Positions 7,719 through 15,816 of a DNA stretch of 64,000 nt are shown in pieces. How positions within the stretch are numbered: the first letter of the stretch is position 1; the number at the start of each line of letters is the position of its first letter. The stretch is from Wenxinia marina DSM 24838 (GTDB lineage: Bacteria > Pseudomonadota > Alphaproteobacteria > Rhodobacterales > Rhodobacteraceae), in contig NZ_KB902299.1 in the NCBI RefSeq assembly GCF_000379485.1, forward strand, positions 124,001 through 188,000. Direction: 5' to 3'. The notes under the pieces were generated by a model. The model was given only the letters and a program-made list of their open reading frames with translations. It was not told where the DNA came from and did not search any database. Made by a program: the position numbers and the translations under genes.

Positions 7719-8648
7719 CTAGAACACCTCCACTTCGGCGGCTGACAGCTGCAGAGAATAGCCGCTCCGGCGATGAGTTCGGATCAGGTCCGGATCACCT
7801 AGACGGCTCCGCAGCCGGCTCATCACCGTATCGATTTGTTCCTCGTGCTGCCGCTCGCGCGAGCCCGTTGCGTCCTCGATTGCCTTCGCCAGCCGATCCC
7901 GGGAGACGACGCCGGCCTCGCTCACGGCTTCGCGCGCCAGAGCAGCGAGAACTGCCGCTTCGCGCGACGGCAGCACCTGCTTGTCGCCGTCCAGCGTTAC
8001 CGTCCGCCCCTCCTCATCGACCGACATGCGGGGGCCGCTCAGTCGGAACGCAGGGAGCGTGATCGTGTCCCTCGCCCCGTCCACCAGACCCTCGAGGGCA
8101 AGAACGCGGGTTTGGAAATGCTCGAGATGCATGAGGACATTTGCCGCGGGAGCCCAGTCGGTAGGGGTGAGCAGCGTCCATCTCGGGGCCGGCTCGTGGA
8201 CACGGGCCACACCCAGAAGGTCGAGGAGGTCGCCCGCAGCTCGTCCGCGAGCCAGGCAGACCCCTTCCCGATCCGCGCCCGTCGAACGTGACCCGAGCCA
8301 GTACAGAAAGGGCGTAAGTTCGCGGACCGGTGGACCTTGTAGATCGAAGGCGTTTCTGAACAGACAAGCGAGAACTCGGAAGTCGATCTCGAAGGGGTGA
8401 AGGCTCTCAGGCTCCACCTCCTCGACCTCCTCCCACGGATCAGCCGGGACGAGGAAGCATCGGCCTTCCTGGAATACGACCAGGGCATCGTTGACGAGAC
8501 TGGGCGGTGGCCGCTGCTGAAGCAGCCCGGAGATCAGGAGCGATCGAAACTCGGCTTCGGACGCGACGCCGAGTTCCTGTCTGTCGTGCCATCCCGGCGG
8601 ATAATGTTCACTCAGCCGCAAGAGCGGTCGGATCAGGGCGAGATGCAC
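7719..8648 (-). CDS. Winged-helix (OmpR-type C-terminal) regulator
   Basis: The 309-aa protein has no recognisable receiver domain. Its last 100 residues fit the OmpR/PhoB winged helix: VTLDGDKQVLPSREAAVLAA, EEQIDTVMSRLRSRLGDP and LIRTHRRSGYSL, the usual end of that fold. The first 200 residues are an unknown alpha-rich domain. It probably is the regulator of the prophage early operon and may bind the GACAGG repeats at its 3' end. The start overlaps the 3' end of the frameshifted gene upstream by 41 bp. Confidence 0.6.
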   Translation of the reverse strand: MHLALIRPLLRLSEHYPPGWHDRQELGVASEAEFRSLLISGLLQQRPPPSLVNDALVVFQEGRCFLVPADPWEEVEEVEPESLHPFEIDFRVLACLFRNAFDLQGPPVRELTPFLYWLGSRSTGADREGVCLARGRAAGDLLDLLGVARVHEPAPRWTLLTPTDWAPAANVLMHLEHFQTRVLALEGLVDGARDTITLPAFRLSGPRMSVDEEGRTVTLDGDKQVLPSREAAVLAALAREAVSEAGVVSRDRLAKAIEDATGSRERQHEEQIDTVMSRLRSRLGDPDLIRTHRRSGYSLQLSAAEVEVF

Positions 8649-9823
8649 GGCGCAGTCCGTTGAGCTCCAGGTGGCTGTAGATCACCTCTTCGAAGGTGTG
8701 ATCCCGGAAGCTGGCCACATCAGGCGGCTGGAGCCTCACCGGCACCGTCATCTCGGCCGCGCCGTTCTTGAGATGGAAGTCGATCAGGGCAGACGCGATG
8801 CCGAGGCGGCTCTTCTTCAGGTCCAGCCCGAGCGCTCTCAAACGCGGCAGGGCGTTATCGTCGGCGCGAAGAATGAGCCGGAAGGGCGACCGCCGCCGCC
8901 GCCCGATCGTGCCACCGCCATCGAGGCACCCTCGCGCACGACGACATCGGTGACCGCGGGATCCCACCCGAAGCGGAAGGCGAACTCCTCCGCCGCCTCC
9001 TCGATCGGTGCCAGCGTGTAGAGGTCGTCCGCCAGCGGCCCGGCGAAGAACATCTCATCGCCGATGAGGAACGTCGCGAACAGCTCCACGAGCATCTTCG
9101 CGTCCCCGACCGACGCCGCCCCGACCTTGATCCATCCGTCCCGCGCGGAATAGCGGATTGTATCGCCAGTGATTTCGCGGAGGGGGAGCGCACGCTCCTC
9201 TCCGTGCTCCTCGACGTTCGCGGTCCGGACGTTCTTGCCGTGCAGAACAAGGATTCCGATCTGCTCGCCTTCCGGGTACCAGCGCACGTCGCAGTATCGC
9301 CCGCAGTACTTGCGCTGGAAATAGGCTGAAACCGCCGCCCTGAACTCCTCTTTCCACACCAGATGGCGGCTCGGAATTCCTGGCTTCGCGGCGGTACGTT
9401 CGATCGGTCGCGGCACCGACCAGATGCGGGTCAGGTCGACGGCGCGGTCGAAGATCGGGCGGTGGTGGATGTAGGCGTGAAGCGCGATCGAGCGCGTGTC
9501 CAGCTTCGCGCTATTTTCAAGGCCTCGGCGGGCGGGACGAGATCGACGCCGAATTTTTCGGCCAGTTCAAGAAGCTTCGACGCGCCTGCGGCTCCCGCGA
9601 GATACTTCGCACAGTGCAGCGAATCCTGAAGGTCGTCAGTCAAGTCCTCGGATCGCTGAAAGATCTCGAACAAAGCCTCCCGCTTTTCCTTTTCGTCTTC
9701 GGGAAGTCGGCTCCAGGCAATTCCGCCTGAGCCGGGAAATGTTTCGAGGAATGTTCGAAACAGGTCGAGATCGACAGTCTTGATGAATTCACGGCACACG
9801 AATTTACGCACCCTCGGGGGCAT
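8608..9823 (-). pseudogene. Unrecognised ~400-aa phage protein broken by two frameshifts
   Basis: Three consecutive reading frames join into one plausible protein. Frame one runs from ATG 9823 to PPAEALKIAR near 9516. Frame two continues with LDTRSIALHAYIHHRPIFDR and then the open frame ending at 8838. Frame three picks up near 8890 with RSPFRLILRADDNALPRLRA and ends at 8608. Each junction needs a single-base change. The second lies in a (GCC)n-rich stretch. I recognise no domain. It is the first gene of the decayed prophage early operon. Sequencing error is possible, but the other broken genes here favour true decay. Confidence 0.6.
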
Positions 9824-10058
9824 CGAGTTGTTTCCTTCGCTGAAATGATGAAAACGAAGTCGGGAGAACGCGCCGTCTCTTCAAGAACCCCGCGTCAATT
9901 TTTGCACTGCAGCATTCGCGAACCCATTGCTGCTGCTCGGAATCTTTTTTTCTGGGGCGAAAGTCGGCAGATGAAGCGTGCAACGGATAAGGGCCGATAG
10001 CCCGAACACGCCGGCAGCGGGATGGGACAGTTCTCGAACTCGATGAGTAGAGACTGTC

Positions 10059-10268
10059 ATGATCGACAGAACGCCCAACCCCCTCTCGCCGACCCTGCTG
10101 ACCCCCGCGGAGCGTCGCGCCCAGCTCTGCCGCCTCCTCGCACTCGGCCTGGTTCGCCTCATGGCCCGGCAGTCAAGCGAACTAGTCGCTTCCGGCGGAG
10201 AGAGTTCGCTACACATCCCGCCCGCCCGGAGCGGTCATGCAACCGCACTTAGGCGGAGAGACGCATGA
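10059..10268 (+). CDS. Small protein of the DUF2924/recombinase module
   Basis: This 69-aa ORF (MIDRTPNPLSPTLLTPAERR...) contains an amphipathic stretch AQLCRLLALGLVRLMARQ. Its stop overlaps the start of the DUF2924 gene as ATGA. From memory, similar short ORFs precede DUF2924 genes in alphaproteobacterial recombinase modules, but I cannot check this here. No function is known. Confidence 0.5.
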   Translation: MIDRTPNPLSPTLLTPAERRAQLCRLLALGLVRLMARQSSELVASGGESSLHIPPARSGHATALRRRDA

Positions 10269-10717
10269 CCACCCACGATCCGATCCCGGCCCGCCTGGCG
10301 GCCCTGAAGACGGCGCCGACACCGGAGCTGAAGGCGCAGTGGCGGGAGCTGTTCGAGAGCGAGCCGCCGCCGTTCAACCGCCGGTACCTGGAGAGCCGGC
10401 TCGCCTACCGGATCCAGGAGCTCGCCTACGGCGGGCTGAAACCTGAGACGGTCCGGCGGCTGGAACGGCTCGGCGAGGAACTGGACGGTGGTGACCGGAC
10501 TAAGCGCTCGGCTCGAGCAGACATGATGCCCATCGCAGGCACACGCCTGATCCGTGAGTGGCGAGGCTGTGAGCACATCGTCACGGTCACTGCAGACGGT
10601 TTTACATGGCAGGGGCGGCCCTACAAGTCGCTGTCCGGCATCGCCCGCGCCATCACCGGCACGCGCTGGAACGGGTGGGTCTTCTTCGGCCTCAAAAACC
10701 ACAGGAGGGGCGGATGA
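10265..10717 (+). CDS. DUF2924 domain protein
   Basis: The 150-aa protein has the DUF2924 pattern: LKAQWRELFESEPPPFNRRY, LESRLAYRIQELAYGGL, PIAGTRLIREWRGCEHIVTV and FTWQGRPYKSLSGIARAITG. DUF2924 genes typically precede large serine recombinases in alphaproteobacterial mobile elements, as here, with an ATGA overlap to the recombinase. It is presumed to be a DNA-binding accessory factor. The family has no tested function that I know of. Confidence 0.85.
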   Translation: MTTHDPIPARLAALKTAPTPELKAQWRELFESEPPPFNRRYLESRLAYRIQELAYGGLKPETVRRLERLGEELDGGDRTKRSARADMMPIAGTRLIREWRGCEHIVTVTADGFTWQGRPYKSLSGIARAITGTRWNGWVFFGLKNHRRGG

Positions 10718-12024
10718 AGGACACCGTCGTCCGCAAGCTCCGCTGCGCCGTCTACACGCTCAAGTCCAACGCCGAGGGGCTGGAGCAGGATTTCAACTCG
10801 CTCCACGCCCAGCGGGAGGCCTGCGAGGCGTTCATCGCCAGCCAGCGGTCCGAGGGCTGGGTGCTGGTCCGCGATCAGTACGACGATGGCGGCATCTCGG
10901 GCGGCACGCTGGAGCGCCCCGGCCTCAAGCGGCTGCTAGAGTACATCGAGGACGGGTTGGTGGATGTGGTGGTGGTCTACAAGATCGACCGTCTCAGCCG
11001 CTCGCTCGCCGACTTCGCCAAGCTGGTCGAGGTGTTCGACCGCAACGACGTGACCTTCGTATCGGTCACGCAGTCCTTCAACACCACCACATCGATGGGG
11101 CGGCTGACGCTGAACATTCTGCTCTCGTTCGCCCAGTTCGAGCGCGAGGTGACGGCCGAGCGGATCAGGGACAAGTTCGCCGCCAGCCGCAAGAAGGGCA
11201 TGTGGATGGGCGGCGTGCCGCCCCACGGATACCGGGTCAAGAACCGCAAGCTGGTAGTAGACGAAGACCGGGCGGCTGAGGTCCGCTGGCTTTTCGCCCG
11301 ATTCCTGGAGATCGGGTCGGCCACGCTGCTGGCGCGCGAGATGGGCGAGCGAGGGATCGTCAACCGCAACGGCAATCCGATCGACAAGAAGACGCTGTAC
11401 CGGATGCTGAACAACCGCGCATACATCGGCGAAGCGGTCCACAAGGGCGAGAGCTATCCCGGCGAGCACGACGCCATCATCGACCGCGAGACGTGGGACC
11501 GCGTCCACGCCATCCTGCAGGAGAGCCCCCGCAAGAGAGCGATGCGGACCCGCGCCGAGACGCCCGCGCTGCTGAAGGGGCTGCTCTTCGGCCCCGATGG
11601 CGCGGCCTTCTCGCCGACGCACACGCGCAAAGGGGACAAGCTCTACCGCTACTACGTCAGCCAGACGGTGCTGAAGCACGGCGCCGGTTCGTGCCCAATC
11701 GGCCGCGTGCCAGCGGGGGAGATCGAGGCCGCGGTAATCGACCAACTTCGCGCCGTGTTCCGCCAGCCGGAGATCGTGGCAGGCACGTGGAAGGCGGCGC
11801 GCGCCCACATCGACGACATCACCGAGGCCGACGCCCGCGCGGCCCTGCAGCAGCTCGATCCGCTGTGGGACGAACTGTTTCCCGTCGAGCAGGCCCGCAT
11901 CGTCACGCTGCTGCTTGAACGGGTCGAAATCGGCACGGAGGGGCTGAACGTCCGCCTGCGCATCGACGGGCTGGGCGGCCTCGCCCGCGAGTTGCTGGCC
12001 GGTGGAATCGAGGCTGCCGCATGA
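10714..12024 (+). CDS. Large serine recombinase
   Basis: The 436-aa protein starts at ATG 10714. The resolvase catalytic domain spans residues 1-150 (CAVYTLKSNAEGLEQDFNSL, YKIDRLSRSLADF, FAQFEREVTAERIRDK), followed by the recombinase domain (GGVPPHGYRVKNRKLVVDED, GNPIDKKTLYRMLNNRAYIG) and a zinc-ribbon-like region with few cysteines. One oddity is that the usual Y-T-R-K-S becomes YTLKS, so the active-site Arg two residues before Ser is Leu. The gene is translationally coupled to DUF2924 and to the HTH gene. It probably mobilised this module. I see no att sites. Confidence 0.85.
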   Translation: MKDTVVRKLRCAVYTLKSNAEGLEQDFNSLHAQREACEAFIASQRSEGWVLVRDQYDDGGISGGTLERPGLKRLLEYIEDGLVDVVVVYKIDRLSRSLADFAKLVEVFDRNDVTFVSVTQSFNTTTSMGRLTLNILLSFAQFEREVTAERIRDKFAASRKKGMWMGGVPPHGYRVKNRKLVVDEDRAAEVRWLFARFLEIGSATLLAREMGERGIVNRNGNPIDKKTLYRMLNNRAYIGEAVHKGESYPGEHDAIIDRETWDRVHAILQESPRKRAMRTRAETPALLKGLLFGPDGAAFSPTHTRKGDKLYRYYVSQTVLKHGAGSCPIGRVPAGEIEAAVIDQLRAVFRQPEIVAGTWKAARAHIDDITEADARAALQQLDPLWDELFPVEQARIVTLLLERVEIGTEGLNVRLRIDGLGGLARELLAGGIEAAA

Positions 12025-12422
12025 CCCGCGGTGCTCCGATCCCCGACACGGTGACGGTGCACGTCCCATTCCGCATCGTGAAGCGCGGCGGGCGGAAGGA
12101 GATGCAGCTGCCAGAAGGCGCCACGCAACCGCGCCGGACTGACAACACGCTGGTGAAAGCGCTGGCCCGCGCGTGCCGCTGGAAGCGCATGCTGGAGTCG
12201 GGCGAGTTCGCGTCGATTTCCGAACTGGCTGAGAAGGAAGGGATTGCCTTCACTTACATGGCTCGCGTCCTGCGCCTGACACTGCTGGCTCCAGACATCG
12301 TTGAGGCCATCCTGGACGGGAAGCAGGGGCCGGAGGTGACGCTGGCGCGGGTGTTGGAGCCGTTCCCGGTCGAGTGGATGAGCCAAGGCGCTGCCTTCGA
12401 GGCGTACCACGAACACTCATAG
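12021..12422 (+). CDS. HTH protein linked to the large serine recombinase
   Basis: The 133-aa product has VPFRIVKRGGRKEMQLPEGA at the start and a helix-turn-helix: ASISELAEKEGIAFTYMARV followed by LRLTLLAPDIVEAILDGKQG. Such proteins routinely follow DUF2924-associated recombinases and overlap them by ATGA, as here. A role as directionality or DNA-bridging factor is inferred from context only. About 155 bp without a clear promoter separate it from the type I R-M locus. Confidence 0.65.
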   Translation: MTRGAPIPDTVTVHVPFRIVKRGGRKEMQLPEGATQPRRTDNTLVKALARACRWKRMLESGEFASISELAEKEGIAFTYMARVLRLTLLAPDIVEAILDGKQGPEVTLARVLEPFPVEWMSQGAAFEAYHEHS

Positions 12423-12577
12423 CCGCCACACCGTTCTCGCAACGTAAGCCACTGGCACTCCATCGCAGTTGGCTCTGGAAGGTAGCCCACTCGATCGCTA
12501 CTCTGGCCCCGAAAATCACAAACACCCCGAAGAGCCCTTAACGGCCTTCTTCGACGACATCGGGCTGAAAAGACGCA

Positions 12578-14254
12578 ATGGCAGTTAAGAAATCCGATCT
12601 GTATTCCTCGCTCTGGGCATCATGCGACGAGCTGCGTGGGGGAATGGACGCAAGCCAGTACAAGGATTACGTCCTTTTCATGCTCTTCATCAAATACGTT
12701 TCCGACAAGTATGGAAACAGTGATGATCTAGAGCCACCAATCATAATCCCTGAGGGCGCCAGCTTCGAAGACATGGTGGCGCTGAAGGGAAACCCGAACA
12801 TTGGCGATCTGATCAACACGCAAGTCATCCAGCCGCTCGTTGAAGCCAACGAGATGCTGGCGCGGACGGACTTTCCCGACTTCAACGATCCCAACAAGCT
12901 CGGTGAAGGCAATGACCGGGTGCAGCGCCTCACGAATCTCATCGCGATCTTTGAGCGCCAGGACCTGAACTTCGCGAAAAACCGCGCTGACCACGATGAC
13001 ATTCTGGGCGATGCCTATGAGTATCTGATGCGCCACTTCGCGAGTGAAAGCGGGAAGAGCAAAGGGCAGTTCTACACCCCATCTGAGGTCAGCCGCATTA
13101 TCGCGAAAGTAATCGGAATTTCGGCAAAGAATACGGTCGCCGGGACGACTGCCTATGACCCGACCTGCGGATCTGGCTCGTTGCTGCTCAAGGTCGCTGC
13201 CGAAGCTGGCAAGCGGATCACTCTCGAAGGTCAGGAAAAGGACGTGACCACGGCCGGTCTCGCCCGCATGAACATGATCCTGCACGACTTTCCCACTGCC
13301 AAGATCATTGCAGGCAATACATTGACGAATCCCAAGTTCCTCGAAGGGCAGCGCCTGCGCACATACGACTACGTCGTCGCCAATCCGCCATTCTCGGACA
13401 AGGCCTGGAGCACCGGCTTCAGCTACGATGACGATGGTGCGATCACGGACAGGCACAACCGGTTTGAATGGGGGGCGCCGCCGAAAAAGCAAGGCGACTA
13501 TGCCTACCTCCTCCACATCATCCGCTCGATAAAGAGCACCGGAAAGGCCGCGTGCATTCTGCCCCACGGCGTGCTCTTCCGCGGCAATGCCGAGGCGGAC
13601 CTTCGCGAGGCGCTGATCAAGTCGGGCTATCTCAAGGCGATCATCGGTCTGCCGCCGAACCTATTCTACGGCACCGGTATTCCGGCTTGCATCGTCGTGC
13701 TTGACAAGGAAAACGCCACTGCCCGGCGCGGGATCTTCATGATCGACGCCTCCAAGGGTTTTCGGAAGGATGGTGCGAAGAATCGTCTTCGCGAGCAGGA
13801 TATCCACCGCATCGTGGACACCTTCCGCAAGGGGTCGGACGTCGCTGGTTACGCGCGCATGGTGCCGTTCGACGAGATCGCCGACCCGCGAAACGCCTTC
13901 AACCTGAACCTTGCCAGGTACATCGACACGTCTGAACCCGAGGACATCCACGAGATCGACGCGCATTTGCAGGGCGGCATCCCGAAGAGGGATATCGACG
14001 CTCTGGCAGGCTGGTGGGAGGTCATGCCAGGGCTTCGAGGGGAGCTCTTCTCCGACCTCCGGCCCAACTACCTCTCGCTGACGCGACCGACCGGCGAGGT
14101 GAAGGCCGCAATCGAGGAACACGCTGAGTTTCAGGCCTTCACGACCGCGGCGTCAGGCACCTTTGCGGCTTGTCAGGCACCTTTGCGGCTTGGCGTACCA
14201 GGGCGGATGCGGCTTGTCGGGCCTTCGGGCCCGGAGATCAGCCGAAAGAGCTGA
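12578..14254 (+). CDS. hsdM: Type I restriction-modification methylase subunit HsdM, C-terminally cut by a duplication
   Basis: The protein methylates adenine within the type I R-M complex. The HsdM N-terminal helical domain (LWASCDELRGGMDASQYKDY) precedes the methylase core with DPTCGSGSLLLK (SAM binding) and NPPF (catalytic), then ILPHGVLFRGNAEADLR. The frame is normal to about residue 531 (FTTAASGTFAA). There an exact 20-bp tandem duplication (14153-14192) shifts it and it stops 27 codons later. Removing one copy joins it to the 14170-15816 frame as one 1,072-codon ORF. The truncated form keeps the catalytic motifs but loses the C-terminal helices that contact HsdS. Confidence 0.85.
   Translation: MAVKKSDLYSSLWASCDELRGGMDASQYKDYVLFMLFIKYVSDKYGNSDDLEPPIIIPEGASFEDMVALKGNPNIGDLINTQVIQPLVEANEMLARTDFPDFNDPNKLGEGNDRVQRLTNLIAIFERQDLNFAKNRADHDDILGDAYEYLMRHFASESGKSKGQFYTPSEVSRIIAKVIGISAKNTVAGTTAYDPTCGSGSLLLKVAAEAGKRITLEGQEKDVTTAGLARMNMILHDFPTAKIIAGNTLTNPKFLEGQRLRTYDYVVANPPFSDKAWSTGFSYDDDGAITDRHNRFEWGAPPKKQGDYAYLLHIIRSIKSTGKAACILPHGVLFRGNAEADLREALIKSGYLKAIIGLPPNLFYGTGIPACIVVLDKENATARRGIFMIDASKGFRKDGAKNRLREQDIHRIVDTFRKGSDVAGYARMVPFDEIADPRNAFNLNLARYIDTSEPEDIHEIDAHLQGGIPKRDIDALAGWWEVMPGLRGELFSDLRPNYLSLTRPTGEVKAAIEEHAEFQAFTTAASGTFAACQAPLRLGVPGRMRLVGPSGPEISRKS
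14153..14192 (+). repeat. 20-bp perfect tandem duplication inside hsdM
   Basis: TCAGGCACCTTTGCGGCTTG occurs twice in direct succession (14153-14172 and 14173-14192). Because 20 is not a multiple of three it breaks the hsdM frame. With one copy the frame reads TAASGTFAAWRTRADAACRA without interruption. Loss or gain of one copy by slippage would switch the gene. Confidence 0.9.
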
Positions 14255-15816
14255 TCGAAGCCATCTCGGAGGACCTGCTCGAAGCATTCCGCAAAGTACC
14301 CCTGGTCGACCCGTATGACGTGTACCAGCACCTGATGGACTACTGGGCCGAGGCGCTGCAGGACGATTCCTATGTCATCGCTGCGACCGGCTGGGTGGCT
14401 GGCTCGCAACCGCGGGAGATCGTCAAGCGCAAGGGCAAGAGCGGCAAGCTCGAGTGGCCAGAGCCTGGCGACTACATGCTCGGGCGGCGGAGGTTCACCT
14501 CGGACCTTATCCCAGCGCGCCTGATGGTCGCGCGATACTTCGCGGCCGAGCAGGCCGAGATCGATGCCTTCGACGTGCGGATCGCGGAACTGGAGCAGGA
14601 CCTAGCCGAGAAGCTCGAAGAAGGCGCAGGCGAGGACGGGCTGCTGGTCGAGGTGATCGAGGGCGAAGGCGACAAGCAGAAGATCACCGCAAAGGCGCTG
14701 AAGGCCCGGCTGAAGGAGATTGGCCGCGACCCGGACATGGCGGATGAACGAAAGGCACTCGAAGCTTACCAGAAGGTGATGACCACGCTTGACGCCACTA
14801 AGAAGAAGCGCAAGACGGCGGACGAGGCCATGTGGAAGAAGGTGCACGACCGCTATGGCACGCTGACCGAGGACGAGGCCACGACGCTGGTAGTGGCGGA
14901 CAAGTGGCTCGACACCGTCGAGGCCCGCGTGACCGATGAGGTGGCGCATGTGGCGCAAGCCCTGTCCACCCGGGTCAAGGGGCTGGCCGAGCGGTATGCC
15001 ATGCCTCTGCCTGAGCTGGAAAAAGAAGTACAAGCTCTATCCGCCCGAGTGGCCAAGCATCTGGCTGCAATTGGCGCAACCACTGGCCAGGCAAGGCAGC
15101 AAGCGGTTATTGGCCTGCTCTCTGGAAAAGTCAGGCTTCCCGGCTTCTCTGCACCGTGGCGGAAGGTGAAACTCGGTGATCATGTTACATTCATTCGTAA
15201 TGGTGTTCATTCTCGCGCCCAGCTGACAGTGAATGATGCAGTGCGGAACCTCCACTATGGGGACATTCACGTAGCCTCATCCATTCGGCTTGACTTGAGA
15301 AATGCGAGTATGCCGCGACTACCGTCGGCGGAAGCATCTCGTCTCGCAAAGCTTCAAGACGGCGATCTTGTATTTGTGGATGCCTCAGAAGACCTTGCGG
15401 GTGTAGGAAAGTCTCTGGAAATTACTGGCGCTGAAGAAATCGAGGTCGTTGCCGGCCAGCACACAATCGCAGCACGCTTCGACAAAGACGTAATTGTCGA
15501 TGGCTTTAAGGGCTACTTGCAGTACATCCCTGATTTTTCGTCCCACCTTCGCAGATTGGCGGCGGGCACAAAGGTCTATGCAACCAATAGGAAACACATC
15601 GCTAGCGCTGAAATCGAACTTCCCGAACCAGACGAGCAAATTGCAATAGCAAGTGTGTTGTCCGACATGGACGCCGAAATTGCAGCTCTCGAGGCTCGGC
15701 TCGACAAGAGCCGGATGCTAAAGCAAGCGATGATGCAGGCGCTGCTCACTGGCGGTGCTGGTGCCGAGAGTGAATCCGAAAACGCTCAGATGCAACTGGT
15801 TGCCGCCCATGCCTGA
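14170..15816 (+). CDS. HsdM C-terminal region fused to a half-HsdS specificity domain
   Basis: The frame opens with TTG 14170 (SGTFAAWRTRADAACRAFGP). Residues 1-300 continue the HsdM C-terminal coiled-coil region. After HLAAIGATTGQARQQAVIGL it becomes HsdS-like: LLSGKVRLPGFSAPWRKVKL is the usual central joint between HsdS halves, followed by one target-recognition domain and a terminal coiled coil (EQIAIASVLSDMDAEIAALE). So one HsdS half appears fused to HsdM and the other lost. Independent translation is uncertain, since TTG has no obvious ribosome site. It overlaps hsdR by 8 bp. Two such half-S units would need to pair to recognise a bipartite, symmetric site. Confidence 0.7.
   Translation: MSGTFAAWRTRADAACRAFGPGDQPKELIEAISEDLLEAFRKVPLVDPYDVYQHLMDYWAEALQDDSYVIAATGWVAGSQPREIVKRKGKSGKLEWPEPGDYMLGRRRFTSDLIPARLMVARYFAAEQAEIDAFDVRIAELEQDLAEKLEEGAGEDGLLVEVIEGEGDKQKITAKALKARLKEIGRDPDMADERKALEAYQKVMTTLDATKKKRKTADEAMWKKVHDRYGTLTEDEATTLVVADKWLDTVEARVTDEVAHVAQALSTRVKGLAERYAMPLPELEKEVQALSARVAKHLAAIGATTGQARQQAVIGLLSGKVRLPGFSAPWRKVKLGDHVTFIRNGVHSRAQLTVNDAVRNLHYGDIHVASSIRLDLRNASMPRLPSAEASRLAKLQDGDLVFVDASEDLAGVGKSLEITGAEEIEVVAGQHTIAARFDKDVIVDGFKGYLQYIPDFSSHLRRLAAGTKVYATNRKHIASAEIELPEPDEQIAIASVLSDMDAEIAALEARLDKSRMLKQAMMQALLTGGAGAESESENAQMQLVAAHA

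Noticed and set aside
8880-8900. (GCC)n run at the second frameshift as a phase-variable microsatellite
   Set aside because: A triplet repeat changes length in multiples of three and cannot cause the frameshift seen; a separate single-base change is needed.
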